Positions 1 to 11,981 of a stretch of 64,000 nt of DNA are shown here, piece after piece. The notes under the pieces are model-generated. The model had not been told where the DNA came from. It saw nothing but the letters and a program-made list of their open reading frames with translations, and did not search any database. The stretch's first letter is position 1. Each line of letters starts with the position of its first letter. A program made the position numbers and the translations under genes. The DNA is taken from positions 1 to 64,000 of the forward strand of contig NZ_JBJGDW010000015.1 of the NCBI RefSeq assembly GCF_045062605.1, given 5' to 3'. Origin of the DNA: Deinococcus sp045062605. GTDB lineage: Bacteria; Deinococcota; Deinococci; Deinococcales; Deinococcaceae.

Positions 1-1305
1 ACCGTCAACGTGGATGTTTCGGGCCGCCGTGAACTGAAGCTGGTGGTGGGTGACGCGGGCGACAATCTCAACTACGATCACGCGGACTGGGGCGGGGCCA
101 TCCTGGTGGACTGCAATTCGTCCGGTACGTCCACAGCGCCTGCGCCTGCGCCCACCCCTGCTCCCGCACCTAGCCCCTCGCCCGCACCATCCGGCAATGT
201 CAGTTACAGCGGACCACTGGTCATCACCAAGGGCGGCACTTATAGGGGCAACTGGGAGAGCATGAATCCCAACGTGCCTGCCGTGTTCATTCAGACTTCT
301 GAGCCTGTCGTCATCGAAGGCTCCAACCTGCGCGGACGCGGCAACCTCATCCGGGGCTGGAAAGTGAACCTGACCGTCCGCAACTCCAATGGATACGGCA
401 TGAACCCCAATGTCTCCGGTGCCTACGCCGGACGCTTCGTCGCTGCGGAGGAGGTCTACAACCTCCGCGTAGAGAACAACTACATGGAAGGCACCACGGG
501 GATCTACGTCAACCTGTTCTACGGCACGGGCAATGGGCAGACCATCAAAATCCTGCGCAACAAGGTCAAGAATATCGACGGGCGCAGAAGCGACGGCAAC
601 GGCGGCTACAACGGTGAGCGCTACTACGCCCAGTTCGCCCAGATCGCCAAGGTCCGGAGCCTGCCCGGCATGGAAATCGCCTGGAACGAGGTCATCAACG
701 AGCCGGGCAAAAGCTCGCTGGAAGAGAACATCAACCTGTACTCCACCAGTGGCACCGCTGGCAGCCGGATGCAGATCCACGACAACTACATCCAGGGGGC
801 GTTCGCCATCCAGGCGGCCACGGACGGTTCGTACTCCGGCGGCGGCATTATGCTGGGCGACGGTCCAGTGGGCAATCTGGGCGAGGCAGGCGGTTACGTC
901 GACGTCTACAACAACCAGATCGTCAGCACTTCCAACCAGGGGATCGGTGTCGCTGGCGGGCATGACCACAACGTGTTCAACAACCGCATCCTGTCGAGTG
1001 GTCGCCTGCCTACCGGCGAGATCAACAAGGCCCAGAACGTCGGCATCTACGTCTGGGACGTCATGAACGGCAAGGGCAGCAACACCTGGTTCAATAACAC
1101 GGTCCACGACAATGTGATCGGCTGGACCCGCATCAACGCCAACAACAGCACCTGGCTCAACAACACCTGGTTCGCCGACTGCTCCAGCACTTGCTACAGC
1201 AACGCTTCCTGGTCCGGCGCGGTGACGCTGGACACCGAGAAGCAGGAGTTCCAGATGTGGCAGAACAAGTTCCGTGCCGCTGGCATGAGCATGGGACCCA
1301 ACTGA
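1..1305 (+). CDS. Secreted NPCBM/right-handed beta-helix protein, 5' end outside window
   Basis: The reading frame is open from base 1 and runs upstream of the window, so this is the C-terminal part (434 codons) of a larger protein. The first 40 residues (VDVSGRRELKLVVGDAG, then an HADW segment) match the end of an NPCBM/NEW2 carbohydrate-associated domain. A Pro/Ala/Ser linker follows (about residues 42-64). The rest has Asn- and Gly-rich repeats typical of right-handed parallel beta-helix proteins. Probably exported and bound to cell-surface polysaccharide (inference). The beta-helix part is colinear with the prophage tail protein at 57087-58574, sharing GGGIMLGDG. A strong terminator follows. 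Enzyme activity is not evident. Confidence 0.8.
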   Translation, partial: TVNVDVSGRRELKLVVGDAGDNLNYDHADWGGAILVDCNSSGTSTAPAPAPTPAPAPSPSPAPSGNVSYSGPLVITKGGTYRGNWESMNPNVPAVFIQTSEPVVIEGSNLRGRGNLIRGWKVNLTVRNSNGYGMNPNVSGAYAGRFVAAEEVYNLRVENNYMEGTTGIYVNLFYGTGNGQTIKILRNKVKNIDGRRSDGNGGYNGERYYAQFAQIAKVRSLPGMEIAWNEVINEPGKSSLEENINLYSTSGTAGSRMQIHDNYIQGAFAIQAATDGSYSGGGIMLGDGPVGNLGEAGGYVDVYNNQIVSTSNQGIGVAGGHDHNVFNNRILSSGRLPTGEINKAQNVGIYVWDVMNGKGSNTWFNNTVHDNVIGWTRINANNSTWLNNTWFADCSSTCYSNASWSGAVTLDTEKQEFQMWQNKFRAAGMSMGPN

Positions 1306-1350
1306 GGCGTCATCTCGGCAAGCTACCTGCCTAATTAAAGAGACCAATAG

Positions 1351-1384
1351 AGGAGACCTGCCACGCCCGGCAGGTCTCCTTTTT
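1351..1384 (+). terminator. Rho-independent terminator
   Basis: A perfect 12-bp stem (AGGAGACCTGCC with its complement at 1369-1380), a 6-nt loop and a T run. It ends the beta-helix gene; the convergent fumC gene lies beyond it. Confidence 0.9.
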
Positions 1385-1478
1385 GTTTCGCTCTGTCTGG
1401 CTGCCCTGATCCTTCATGCGGCGCGTCCTCAGCGACATTTCGGGTCAATCAGGGCCAGAGATCAGGCAATCAGGATGT

Positions 1479-2873
<1,395 letters not shown>

Positions 2874-2879
2874 GGAGAG

Positions 2880-2910
2880 AGTCTAGCGGGGCGGCTTCCC
2901 TCTTGAGCAA
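2880..2910 (-). promoter_or_regulatory. Putative leaderless promoter of fumC
   Basis: On the minus strand TAGACT (2880-2885) ends 6 nt before the ATG; a possible -35 TTGCTC (2905-2910) lies 19 nt further up. The spacing puts the transcription start at or next to the start codon. Confidence 0.45.
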
Positions 2911-2933
2911 AGGAAATGCCCAGAAGGAAGGAC

Positions 2934-3499
2934 TCAGAACACGCAGCGGCCTGAACTACGGGGCCAGGTGACGCTTATTCCCGTGACATTCCGCTCACCA
3001 ACGCTCATGCCTTCTCGTCCACTCCAACCCACGCGCACGCTACCAAGCAGACGGTCCTGCCAACCGAGTACACCTGCCCAGTTGTGCCGGGCCAGTCCAG
3101 CCCACACCGGTTGGGCCTGCGCCGCCAACGGAGGGGCGCAAGTCTGAAGAAAGCCGCGAGCAACACGGACGAGCGCCTGCCGCTGGCTGGAGGTGGCAAA
3201 AGGACTATCGATATAGGCCCGCAGGTTGTTGACGGTTAAGCTGTTCTCGCTGGCTCCTGGCGTGAGGAGAACGCGCACCCGTTCTCCTCCCACGCTTACC
3301 TGCACGTCATAGCTATAACTCACGCCCGACATCCAGCGAGCAGAATCCACCTCAAAATTGCCGGTAGGCGCTTCTGTGACCGTTACATCGGTCAAACCTT
3401 TCAGAACAGAAGCGGAAGTGACCTGGACTGGTGGCCCACTTCCACCTGCCAGCGCGGCGGTCCAGAACGTCAGAGGGATCAGGAAAAAGCACCAGCGCT

Positions 3500-3503
<4 letters not shown>
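2934..3503 (-). CDS. Small secreted protein of unknown function
   Basis: I choose the GTG at 3503, which overlaps the stop of the peptidase gene (GTGA) and opens an evident signal peptide (MKRWCFFLIPLTFWTAALA). The longer reading frame upstream is only the shadow of the peptidase. The product is 189 residues, mature part beta-rich, with a central PGASENSLTV segment and a Cys-containing C terminus. No family recognised. Translationally coupled to the S9 peptidase gene, so co-expressed; export suggests an envelope or periplasmic role (inference). Confidence 0.7.
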
Positions 3504-5446
<1,943 letters not shown>

Positions 5447-5453
5447 GGGCTTC

Positions 5454-5459
5454 AGGATA
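5454..5459 (-). promoter_or_regulatory. Putative leaderless -10 of the S9 peptidase gene
   Basis: TATCCT on the minus strand ends 7 nt before ATG 5446. It supports that start codon; no convincing -35 seen. Confidence 0.4.
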
Positions 5460-5512
5460 GCCCCTTCCATAGCTCCGACACGCGATTTTTTACTCTCGCT
5501 CAGGGAGGATTC

Positions 5513-5725
5513 ATGACGAAATGGTCAAGACCAATTGGGACAAAGCTCCTGGCAGTCAGAAGGCCATCAGTTAGACTAGACATACCGGCACCACCGGCTC
5601 CACCTGTTCAGACACGGCCTCGTTTTGCGACGTGGCGTCATGCTATTGACGTTGTTTCTCGCCAATCGTGGCAGGTCATCCCGGAGCCGGGGCCGCTGCC
5701 AGCAGGTCAAGGCACCCCACATTGA
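5513..5725 (+). CDS. Possible small protein, doubtful
   Basis: ATG with a good ribosome binding site (GGGAGGATTC just upstream) opens a 70-codon frame, MTKWSRPIGTKLL onward, rich in Pro and Arg. No family recognised. It ends 25 nt before the next gene. The strong SD is the only support; the stretch may instead be the 5' leader of the downstream gene, with a possible promoter CTGGCA-N17-TAGACT inside it. Confidence 0.3.
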   Translation: MTKWSRPIGTKLLAVRRPSVRLDIPAPPAPPVQTRPRFATWRHAIDVVSRQSWQVIPEPGPLPAGQGTPH

Positions 5726-5750
5726 TCCTCGTTTTTCCCGGAGGCCCACC

Positions 5751-6077
5751 ATGACTGCCCCTCAACCCCTCACCAACCGAATCCAGAAGCCCACCCCCAA
5801 CGCTGCGTCGCCCTCGGCCCGCCCCCAGATCAAACCCACCCAGTCCAGACCCGCCCAGACGCCCGCCGTGTTGCAGGACATGCTGTGTACCTGGGTTCCC
5901 GGCACCACCAGCATCGTCCGGCTCAAGATCAGCGCCGAGCCGGGGCGCGAACGGACCCTGGAAGTCACCAGCACCCACCTGGGCCGCATCTTCGGCAAGG
6001 AAGTGGTGCATGACCTGTATCTCAAAGGCCGCTCGAAGGTCATGGTCACGGACCAGCAACTCGCCCTGCTGACCTGA
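5751..6077 (+). CDS. Conserved-looking hypothetical protein, 108 aa
   Basis: Start ATG at 5751 follows GGAGG with good spacing. The first 40 residues are Pro/Gln/Ser-rich and probably disordered; the C-terminal 65 residues form a compact beta-rich segment (TSIVRLKISAEPGRERTLEV). Family not recognised. A terminator at 6129-6157 closes it, so it is a single-gene unit or paired with the doubtful upstream frame. Confidence 0.6.
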   Translation: MTAPQPLTNRIQKPTPNAASPSARPQIKPTQSRPAQTPAVLQDMLCTWVPGTTSIVRLKISAEPGRERTLEVTSTHLGRIFGKEVVHDLYLKGRSKVMVTDQQLALLT

Positions 6078-6128
6078 CGCCCAGAGGTCAGCAAGCCCAG
6101 CAATCACAGTCCAGCAAGAACGGATCAG

Positions 6129-6157
6129 ACCTCCAGCCCAGTGTTGGAGGTTTTTTT
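6129..6157 (+). terminator. Rho-independent terminator
   Basis: ACCTCCA stem with TGGAGGT, 9-nt loop and seven T. Located between the 108-residue protein gene and the M20 peptidase gene. Confidence 0.85.
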
Positions 6158-6176
6158 GCGTCTGCCTGGGCCGGAG

Positions 6177-6182
6177 TAGCAT
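6177..6182 (+). promoter_or_regulatory. Putative leaderless -10 of the M20 peptidase gene
   Basis: TAGCAT ends 6 nt before ATG 6189; TTTGCG is a possible -35 sixteen bases upstream, directly after the terminator's T run. Confidence 0.45.
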
Positions 6183-6188
6183 GAGGGC

Positions 6189-7325
6189 ATGTCATCCCCA
6201 TCCAATCAATCTGACCTGCAACCTGACCTGAAGGCCATGCTCAGCGACCTGCGAATCCTGGTGGACATCGAGTCCCCGTCCACCGATCTGGCGGCCATCT
6301 GCCGCGTCATGGACGTGGTAGAGCGCTGGGCACTCGACCTGGGTGCGGAAACGCACGCGCTGCCCGGCGGCACCCGGCTGTTCAACTTTGGCGCGGCCCA
6401 TCAGGTCAACGCTGCCGACGCACAGCCAATTCTGGTGCTGGCGCATGCCGATACCGTCTGGCCGCACGGCACGCTGCAAACGATGCCGTGGCGCGAGGAC
6501 GGAGACCGGCTGTACGGCCCCGGTACCTACGACATGAAAGCTGGAATCGTGGGGCTGTTTCACGCGCTGCGTGCCCTGAACCACCAGTGGCCCAGGGGCG
6601 GCGTGCAGGTGCTGCTCTCGCCGGACGAGGAAACTGGCAGTGCCAGCAGCCGCGCGCACATCGAGGCTGCCGCTGGCAACGCACGCGCCGTGCTGGTGGT
6701 GGAACCCCCAGTGGCCGACAGCCACAACCTCAAGACCGGGCGCAAGGGCACCGGCCACTTCTCGTTGCACTTTCAGGGCATTTCCAGCCACGCCGGAAAC
6801 AAGCCAGAAGAGGGAGCCAGCGCCATCACCGCCGCCGCAAAGGCCGTGCTGGAAGTGCAGGCCCTGGCCCGCCCGGAGACCGGCACCACCATCAGTGTCG
6901 GGCTGATCCGGGGGGGCAGCGCCGTCAACGTGGTGCCCGCCGAGTGCGTGCTGGATATCGATCTGCGGGTTTCCACGCTGGCCGAGGCCGAGCGTGTCAC
7001 GGCGGCGGTGCAGGCCATGACCCCGGACGATCCACGTGTCAAGCTGACCATTCTGGGCGGCCTGAACCGTCCCCCCTTCGAGCAGGGCGGCGGCAGCCTG
7101 GGGCTGTTCGAGCGGGCGCAGACTGCCGCGCAGAGCCTGGGCTTCACGCTGGGCCACGAATTCGTGGGTGGTGGCAGCGACGGCAATTTTACCGCGCCGC
7201 TGTCGCCCACGCTGGACGGCCTAGGCGCACCCGGCGACGGCGCGCACGCCAGCCACGAGCACATCCGCCTGGACCGCTGGCCGGACCATGTGCGCCTGCT
7301 GACCCGCCTGCTGCAAGAGGTCTGA
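6189..7325 (+). CDS. M20 family metallopeptidase, glutamate carboxypeptidase (CPG2-like)
   Basis: Di-zinc exopeptidase of the carboxypeptidase G2 / ArgE / DapE group, expected to release a C-terminal (glutamate-type) residue. Zinc-ligand motifs are present: HAD at 86-88, PGTYDMKAG with Asp115, DEETGS with Glu147/Glu148 (general base and ligand), and the GGGSDGNF and GAHASHEH segments near the C terminus. The dimerisation lid is intact (SSHAGNKPEEGASA). 378 residues, no signal peptide, so cytosolic unlike Pseudomonas CPG2. Substrate is not determined by sequence. Confidence 0.9.
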   Translation: MSSPSNQSDLQPDLKAMLSDLRILVDIESPSTDLAAICRVMDVVERWALDLGAETHALPGGTRLFNFGAAHQVNAADAQPILVLAHADTVWPHGTLQTMPWREDGDRLYGPGTYDMKAGIVGLFHALRALNHQWPRGGVQVLLSPDEETGSASSRAHIEAAAGNARAVLVVEPPVADSHNLKTGRKGTGHFSLHFQGISSHAGNKPEEGASAITAAAKAVLEVQALARPETGTTISVGLIRGGSAVNVVPAECVLDIDLRVSTLAEAERVTAAVQAMTPDDPRVKLTILGGLNRPPFEQGGGSLGLFERAQTAAQSLGFTLGHEFVGGGSDGNFTAPLSPTLDGLGAPGDGAHASHEHIRLDRWPDHVRLLTRLLQEV

Positions 7326-7370
7326 GCCTCCGCGCCCGCCGTCCCTTTTCCGCCCACCCCAGGAGACCTC

Positions 7371-7667
7371 ATGTTTAACCTGTTCCGCAAACCGCCCGCC
7401 AACCCCAACGTCAAGCAGGACGACGCCCAGACCTTCCGCGTCCGCGTCCGCACACTCAGGCACGGCGAGATCGTCGAATTCCGCTTCACCAAGGGCGCGC
7501 ACATCGGCATCGACGACGATGGCAACTATGTGTTCCGCAAGCCGGTGATCTCGCCGCAGCATCTGGACCGGGGAGAACTGGTGGTGCAGTTCAACAACCG
7601 CTACCAGGTGCTGTCCACCAGCGGGGACGGCGTGGAGTTCGTGCCTGTGAACGAATGGGAGGACTGA
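7371..7667 (+). CDS. Hypothetical protein, 98 aa
   Basis: ATG follows AGGAGACCTC. Begins MFNLFRKPPANPNV, then a beta-rich domain (TFRVRVRTLRHGEIVEFRFTKG) with alternating charged and hydrophobic residues. Not recognised. Separated by 4 nt from the next gene, so the two are probably co-transcribed, perhaps with the M20 peptidase gene 45 nt upstream. Confidence 0.7.
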   Translation: MFNLFRKPPANPNVKQDDAQTFRVRVRTLRHGEIVEFRFTKGAHIGIDDDGNYVFRKPVISPQHLDRGELVVQFNNRYQVLSTSGDGVEFVPVNEWED

Positions 7668-7671
7668 GGCC

Positions 7672-8145
7672 GTGACCGCCGAACCTCACCCGCTGGCCCT
7701 GCTGCGCGCCGAGGCCCAGACTGCGACGGTGTCGGAAGTTCGCCGCGAACTGGACGATCTGAGTGCCGGGTTTTTTGGGGTGCTGGATTCGGCCCACTGG
7801 GGCGCGGGAGCCGAGGACACCCTGCACGGCAGCATCGGCATGGGGCGCAAGATGGGCATGGAGATGCGGATCGGACTGGGCGACGAGTGGGGCGGCCTGC
7901 CCTTCCGCAAAACTGCCCCGCTGGCCGAGATGACCCTGCTGGAGCTGCTGGCCGAGGCGCGTGCGGGCCGCGAACACCTGCTGCTGGTGCTGGACGAGTT
8001 GCTACGGGCAGCCCAGACCAGGGAAATCCGGGCGTGGTGCTACGGCGAGGAAGTGCCGCCCGAAATTTACATCCTGGGCCTGCGCCGCCGCCTGAGCGCG
8101 CTGGACGGACGGGTGGCCGGGGAACGAAACGTCGCTGGAGAGTAG
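7672..8145 (+). CDS. Hypothetical protein, 157 aa
   Basis: GTG start; 4 nt after the stop of the preceding gene. Mostly alpha-helical and acidic, with a Gly/Met-rich middle (GSIGMGRKMGMEMRIGLGDEWGG at about 43-65). No family recognised. Codon use and operon position support a real gene. A TTG or later start is possible. Confidence 0.7.
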   Translation: MTAEPHPLALLRAEAQTATVSEVRRELDDLSAGFFGVLDSAHWGAGAEDTLHGSIGMGRKMGMEMRIGLGDEWGGLPFRKTAPLAEMTLLELLAEARAGREHLLLVLDELLRAAQTREIRAWCYGEEVPPEIYILGLRRRLSALDGRVAGERNVAGE

Positions 8146-8236
8146 TTCCATCCTGTCCCTATTTTCTCCTATGCTGAACGCCGGGTCATTCAAGTACTCA
8201 CGTCGGGGCCTGCGGCGCGGCCTCCAGGGAGAAGCT

Positions 8237-10645
8237 ATGCAGGATTACGAGAAGCTCGGCGCGTTTTACCTCGGCAAGGCAGTGGACGGCGGAACAGGGG
8301 CAGTCACCGATGAATTGCTGCTGTACGACAGCGCTGATCTGACCACCCACGCCGTCATCATCGGCATGACCGGGAGCGGCAAGACCGGGCTGGGGCTGGG
8401 GCTGATCGAGGAAGCGGCGATGGACGGCATTCCGGTGCTGGCCGTCGATCCCAAGGGCGATCTGGCAAACCTGCTGCTGACCTTCCCGGACCTCGCGCCC
8501 GCCGATTTCCGTCCGTGGGTGGATGAATCCGAGGCCACGCGCGGCGGCATCACCCCTGATGAACTGGCCACGCAGAAGGCGGCCATGTGGCAAAAGGGGC
8601 TGGCCGACTGGGGCCAGAGCGGCGAACGCATCCGCGCGCTGAAGGAGAAAGCCGATTTCGCGGTCTACACCCCCGGCAGCAGCGCGGGCCGCCCGATCAG
8701 CGTGTTGAAAGGGTTTGACGCCCCACCGCCGGAAATCATGGACGACGCTGACGCCCTGCGCGAGCGCATCGGCGGCACTGTGAGCGGTTTGCTGGGCCTG
8801 CTGGGCATCGACGCCGATCCGCTACGTTCGCGCGAGCATGTGCTGCTGTCCACGCTACTCTCTCATGCCTGGGCTGAAGGGCGCACGCTGGACATGGCCG
8901 GAATGATCGCCGGAATCCAGACGCCGCCGTTCACGCAGATCGGGGTGATGGGCGTGGACGCCTTTTACCCGCCCAAAGACCGTTTTGACCTCGCCATGAG
9001 CCTGAACAACCTGCTGGCCTCGCCGGGCTTCGCGGTCTGGACGCAGGGCGAACCGCTGGACGTGGGCCGTTTCCTGTTCACGCCGGAGGGCAAGCCGCGC
9101 GTCTCGATCATGAACATCGCCCACCTGAACGACTCCGAGCGGATGTTTTTTGTGAGTATGTTGCTCAACGCTGTGCTGAGCTGGATGCGGACGCAGTCCG
9201 GGACGAGTTCTCTGCGGGCGCTGCTGTACATGGATGAAATCGCTGGATTCTTTCCGCCAAACGGCAATCCGCCCAGCAAACCGCCGATGCTGACGCTGCT
9301 CAAGCAGGCCCGCGCTTTTGGCCTGGGCGTGACGCTGGCGACGCAGAACCCCGTCGATCTGGATTACAAGGGCCTGAGCAACACCGGAACGTGGATGATT
9401 GGCCGCCTCCAGACCGACAACGACAAGGCCCGCGTGCTGGAGGCGCTTCAGGGCGCGTCTGCCGGGCAGGAGGCCATGAGCAGGGCCGAGCTGGACAAGC
9501 TGCTGTCGGGCCTGGGCAAACGCGTCTTCCTGATGCACAACGTCCACGACGCCCGCCCCACGCTGTTCACGACGCGCTGGACCATGAGTTATCTGGCGGG
9601 GCCGATCACCGGGAGTCAGATACGGAAGCTGGCGCAGGGGAAGGTTGATGGTGGACAGTTGATGGTTGATGGAAAAACAGCGCCCCCTCTATCAACCATC
9701 AACCTTCAACCACCTACGGCGGCAAAGCCACTCCTCCCCCCCGGCGTCACCGAGGTCTACATTCCCACCACCGAGACGGGCGTGACCTACCACCCGCACC
9801 TGCTGGCGGTGGCGAATGTGCGCTACAGCAACCTGAAAGCGAAGGTGGACGTGAGCGGCACATTGCCGCTGGCGCTGGAGGTGGGCAACGGCCCGATTTC
9901 CGTGAACTGGGCCGACGCGGCGGAACTGCCCGTGAACCCGGCCACGCTGGAGAAGTCGGCGAACGACGACGCGAGCTTTGCAGAGATTCCCGCGCCACTG
10001 CTGGACGCCAAGAACTATCCGAAATGGAGCAAGGAGGCTGCCAGGTACGTGGCCGCCAGCAAGCCGCTGACGCTGTGGCAGGACCCGTCCAGCGGCGTGA
10101 TGAGTTCTCCGGGCGAATCTGAAGGCGACTTTCGGGCACGGGCCAGCCACGCCGGACGCGAGGCGCGGGATGCGGCGGTGCAGAAGCTGCGGGCCAAGTA
10201 CGCCTCGAAGGTTGCCACCCTGCAAACCCGGCTGGAACGCGCGCAGATGAAGGTGGGACAGCAGCAGGCACAGGCCCAACAGGCGCAGCTCCAGACCGCC
10301 ATGAATGTAGGTGTGGGCGTGCTGGGCGCATTGTTTGGCGGCGGGCGCAGAACCACAGCCCTCCGCAGCGGCGTCTCTGGCGTGGGCCGCTCCATGCGCG
10401 AGGGGCAGGACGTGCAGGCCGCACAGGCAGAGTGGGCGCAGGTTTCCCAGCAGATGCAGGACCTGCAAAACCAGGTTCAGGCCGAGGTGGACGCGCTGAG
10501 CGGAATCTCAGGTGGGGAACTGGAACGCGTCGAGATTCGCGCCAAAGCGGCAGATGTCAGCATTCCGCTGATCGCGCTGGCGTGGCTGCCTTTTGTCTCC
10601 GAGAACGGGGCGTTGCGGGCGGCCTGGGCGGGGGCGGAGGGATAG
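8237..10645 (+). CDS. HerA-like / DUF853 family ATPase
   Basis: P-loop ATPase of the HerA-FtsK superfamily. Walker A GMTGSGKT at 43-50 and a Walker B-like YMDEIAGFF near 330. The C-terminal part (about residues 640-760) is a coiled coil around a Gly-rich hydrophobic segment (VGVGVLGALFGGG). Start chosen at ATG 8237, which has GGGAGAAG in front; an in-frame ATG at 8171, 5 nt after TATTTT, would be a leaderless alternative with 22 more residues. Family members are presumed DNA translocases or nucleic-acid motors; the role here is unknown. Residues about 470-495 are encoded by an inserted palindromic repeat. Confidence 0.85.
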   Translation: MQDYEKLGAFYLGKAVDGGTGAVTDELLLYDSADLTTHAVIIGMTGSGKTGLGLGLIEEAAMDGIPVLAVDPKGDLANLLLTFPDLAPADFRPWVDESEATRGGITPDELATQKAAMWQKGLADWGQSGERIRALKEKADFAVYTPGSSAGRPISVLKGFDAPPPEIMDDADALRERIGGTVSGLLGLLGIDADPLRSREHVLLSTLLSHAWAEGRTLDMAGMIAGIQTPPFTQIGVMGVDAFYPPKDRFDLAMSLNNLLASPGFAVWTQGEPLDVGRFLFTPEGKPRVSIMNIAHLNDSERMFFVSMLLNAVLSWMRTQSGTSSLRALLYMDEIAGFFPPNGNPPSKPPMLTLLKQARAFGLGVTLATQNPVDLDYKGLSNTGTWMIGRLQTDNDKARVLEALQGASAGQEAMSRAELDKLLSGLGKRVFLMHNVHDARPTLFTTRWTMSYLAGPITGSQIRKLAQGKVDGGQLMVDGKTAPPLSTINLQPPTAAKPLLPPGVTEVYIPTTETGVTYHPHLLAVANVRYSNLKAKVDVSGTLPLALEVGNGPISVNWADAAELPVNPATLEKSANDDASFAEIPAPLLDAKNYPKWSKEAARYVAASKPLTLWQDPSSGVMSSPGESEGDFRARASHAGREARDAAVQKLRAKYASKVATLQTRLERAQMKVGQQQAQAQQAQLQTAMNVGVGVLGALFGGGRRTTALRSGVSGVGRSMREGQDVQAAQAEWAQVSQQMQDLQNQVQAEVDALSGISGGELERVEIRAKAADVSIPLIALAWLPFVSENGALRAAWAGAEG
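9643..9713 (+). repeat. In-frame palindromic repeat element (GTTGATGG type)
   Basis: Left arm 9643-9672 carries repeated GTTGATGG units; right arm 9690-9713 is the inverted version (ATCAACCATCAACC). It lies inside the HerA-like gene and adds about 25 residues, including DGGQLMVDG and STINLQPP, without breaking the frame. Similar GTTGTGGG elements occur at 12659 and 13074. Confidence 0.65.
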
Positions 10646-10674
10646 GGGTAGGGGTAGGAGCGCACGCCAGAGCA

Positions 10675-10709
10675 GAACGCCGCCGGACAGTCCTCTTCCG
10701 GTGGCGTTC
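10675..10709. terminator. Bidirectional hairpin between convergent genes
   Basis: A 13-bp stem (GAACGCCGCCGGA with TCCGGTGGCGTTC, one wobble) and 9-nt loop, between the HerA-like gene and the convergent PspC gene. There is no T run, so it may act as a transcript-end stabiliser rather than a classic terminator. Confidence 0.5.
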
Positions 10710-10718
10710 CCTTGTCGC

Positions 10719-10934
10719 TTACGCCGCAGGCTGAAGCTGCCGCTGGTCCGAGCGCGGCGCGATGATCCACAGCGCAGCGTAGGCCAGGGTCACCGGGGGA
10801 ATGCAGACGGCCACCACTGCTGCCGCCACCCGCAACAGCATTAGGTCCACCTGCGGAGCGTAGAGGCGTTGCAGGCCCGCCACCACGCCGCCGAGAACTT
10901 TCCTGTCCATGTCGCGAATCAGTTTCTTTTCCAT
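10719..10934 (-). CDS. PspC-domain small membrane protein
   Basis: 71 residues with the PspC pattern: a basic N terminus (MEKKLIRDMDRKVLGGVVAGL), a short linker and one long hydrophobic segment (about 33-59), ending APRSDQRQLQPAA. PspC proteins are inner-membrane stress proteins; this one has only the minimal domain. Monocistronic, convergent with the HerA-like gene. The phage-shock role is inferred from the family only. Confidence 0.75.
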   Translation of the reverse strand: MEKKLIRDMDRKVLGGVVAGLQRLYAPQVDLMLLRVAAAVVAVCIPPVTLAYAALWIIAPRSDQRQLQPAA

Positions 10935-11025
10935 ACGCGCAGTCTGCCCTCAGCGTGAACCGTGCGAAACAGCCTTTTGGTGGACGGTTTTTCTCCATCC
11001 AAAGTTGTGAATCTAAAGTTGTGGT

Positions 11026-11511
11026 TCATGGCTCCAGGCTCAGCGTGCAGTGTCCCAGCTTCAACTCGGCGCTGGCCTCGGCGCGGTCTGCGGGCGTGCT
11101 GGCCACCTTGAAGATGGCCAGGGCAGCCTCAAGCAGGGGCGGCAGATTTTCCAGTGGGGCGGCAGCCAGTACGCCCTCAAATGCCTTTCCTTGCAGCGGG
11201 CCGATATACGCGCAGGCCAGTGCCAGTCCACCGTCCTGGGCGTCGGCAAAGTCCAAGGCGATCAAGGAGGAATTTTTCTGATCCAGCAGCAGCACGCCCC
11301 GGTCCGCACGGTAGGTGGCGGGCGTCCCCGTGGGTGGCTGGGAGCTAAGGCGCAATGTGGTCTGGAACAGCTCACCTTCCGCCGTCGTGCCGCTCAGGGT
11401 CCAGACCTGGCCCGGCTGAATGGGGCTGAGCGGCAGCGGTGCGGGCAACTGGGCCAAGCCTCCTGTCCAGGCCGTGCAGGAAACGAGCAAGAGGGCCAGG
11501 GGCAGACGCAT
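11026..11511 (-). CDS. Predicted lipoprotein of unknown function
   Basis: 161 residues. N terminus MRLPLALLLVSC is a lipoprotein-type signal with Cys12 in a lipobox-like LVSC; a Sec signal cleaved after GGLAQ is the alternative. The mature part is beta-rich with a helical C-terminal third. No family recognised. TAGCCT lies 5 nt before the ATG on the minus strand, compatible with a leaderless mRNA. Confidence 0.65.
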   Translation of the reverse strand: MRLPLALLLVSCTAWTGGLAQLPAPLPLSPIQPGQVWTLSGTTAEGELFQTTLRLSSQPPTGTPATYRADRGVLLLDQKNSSLIALDFADAQDGGLALACAYIGPLQGKAFEGVLAAAPLENLPPLLEAALAIFKVASTPADRAEASAELKLGHCTLSLEP

Positions 11512-11552
11512 GGCCCAGGCTAACGCGCCCCACCCTGTCAGACGCTATGCCC

Positions 11553-11558
11553 TAATCT
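11553..11558 (+). promoter_or_regulatory. Putative leaderless -10 of the dsRBD gene
   Basis: TAATCT ends 6 nt before ATG 11565. No clear -35. Confidence 0.45.
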
Positions 11559-11564
11559 GGGGCC

Positions 11565-11981
11565 ATGAATGCCAAGGGTGAATTGATCGCGCGGCTGGTG
11601 GGGCAGGGGCAGGGTGCGCCGATCTTCGAGGCCGTATCGCACGGCCCGGCGCATGAACGTCTGTTCCGGGTGCAGGTGATCGCCAGCGGGCGTGTGCTGG
11701 GTGTGGGCGGCGAGGGCCGCAGCAAGAAGGACGCCGAACGATTGGCAGCGGAATCGGCCATGCGGGCGCTGGACGGCGTCAGCGAGGCGGAGTTGCCTGA
11801 AGACGAGACAGAAGCTCCCGCCCGCTGGCCGATCTATTCCGGCGTGCTGGAAGCCGCGCTGGAAACGGCCCTGGAACTCTCTTCCGACGACGCCACATTG
11901 GACGAGGTGCGCGCCGACGCCGCCCGCCTGTACCGTGATCTGCTGGGCGAACTGGGCCACGGCCCAGAGCAGGACGGATGA
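11565..11981 (+). CDS. Stand-alone double-stranded RNA-binding domain protein
   Basis: Residues 1-70 look like the dsRBD at the C terminus of RNase III: GELIARLVGQGQGAPIFEAV, then GPAHERLFRVQVIASGRVLGVGGEG and the RNA-contacting SKKDAERLAAESA helix (about 53-65). The catalytic RNase III domain is absent. The C-terminal 65 residues are acidic and helical. Overlaps the next gene by 4 nt (ATGA), so it is co-translated with the HAD phosphatase. A role in binding structured RNA is inferred from the fold. Confidence 0.75.
   Translation: MNAKGELIARLVGQGQGAPIFEAVSHGPAHERLFRVQVIASGRVLGVGGEGRSKKDAERLAAESAMRALDGVSEAELPEDETEAPARWPIYSGVLEAALETALELSSDDATLDEVRADAARLYRDLLGELGHGPEQDG

Noticed and set aside
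8171..8236. Upstream ATG of the HerA-like gene as the true start
   Set aside because: Kept only as alternative: TATTTT sits 5 nt away, but the ATG at 8237 has a good SD and the extra 22 residues look like untranslated leader.
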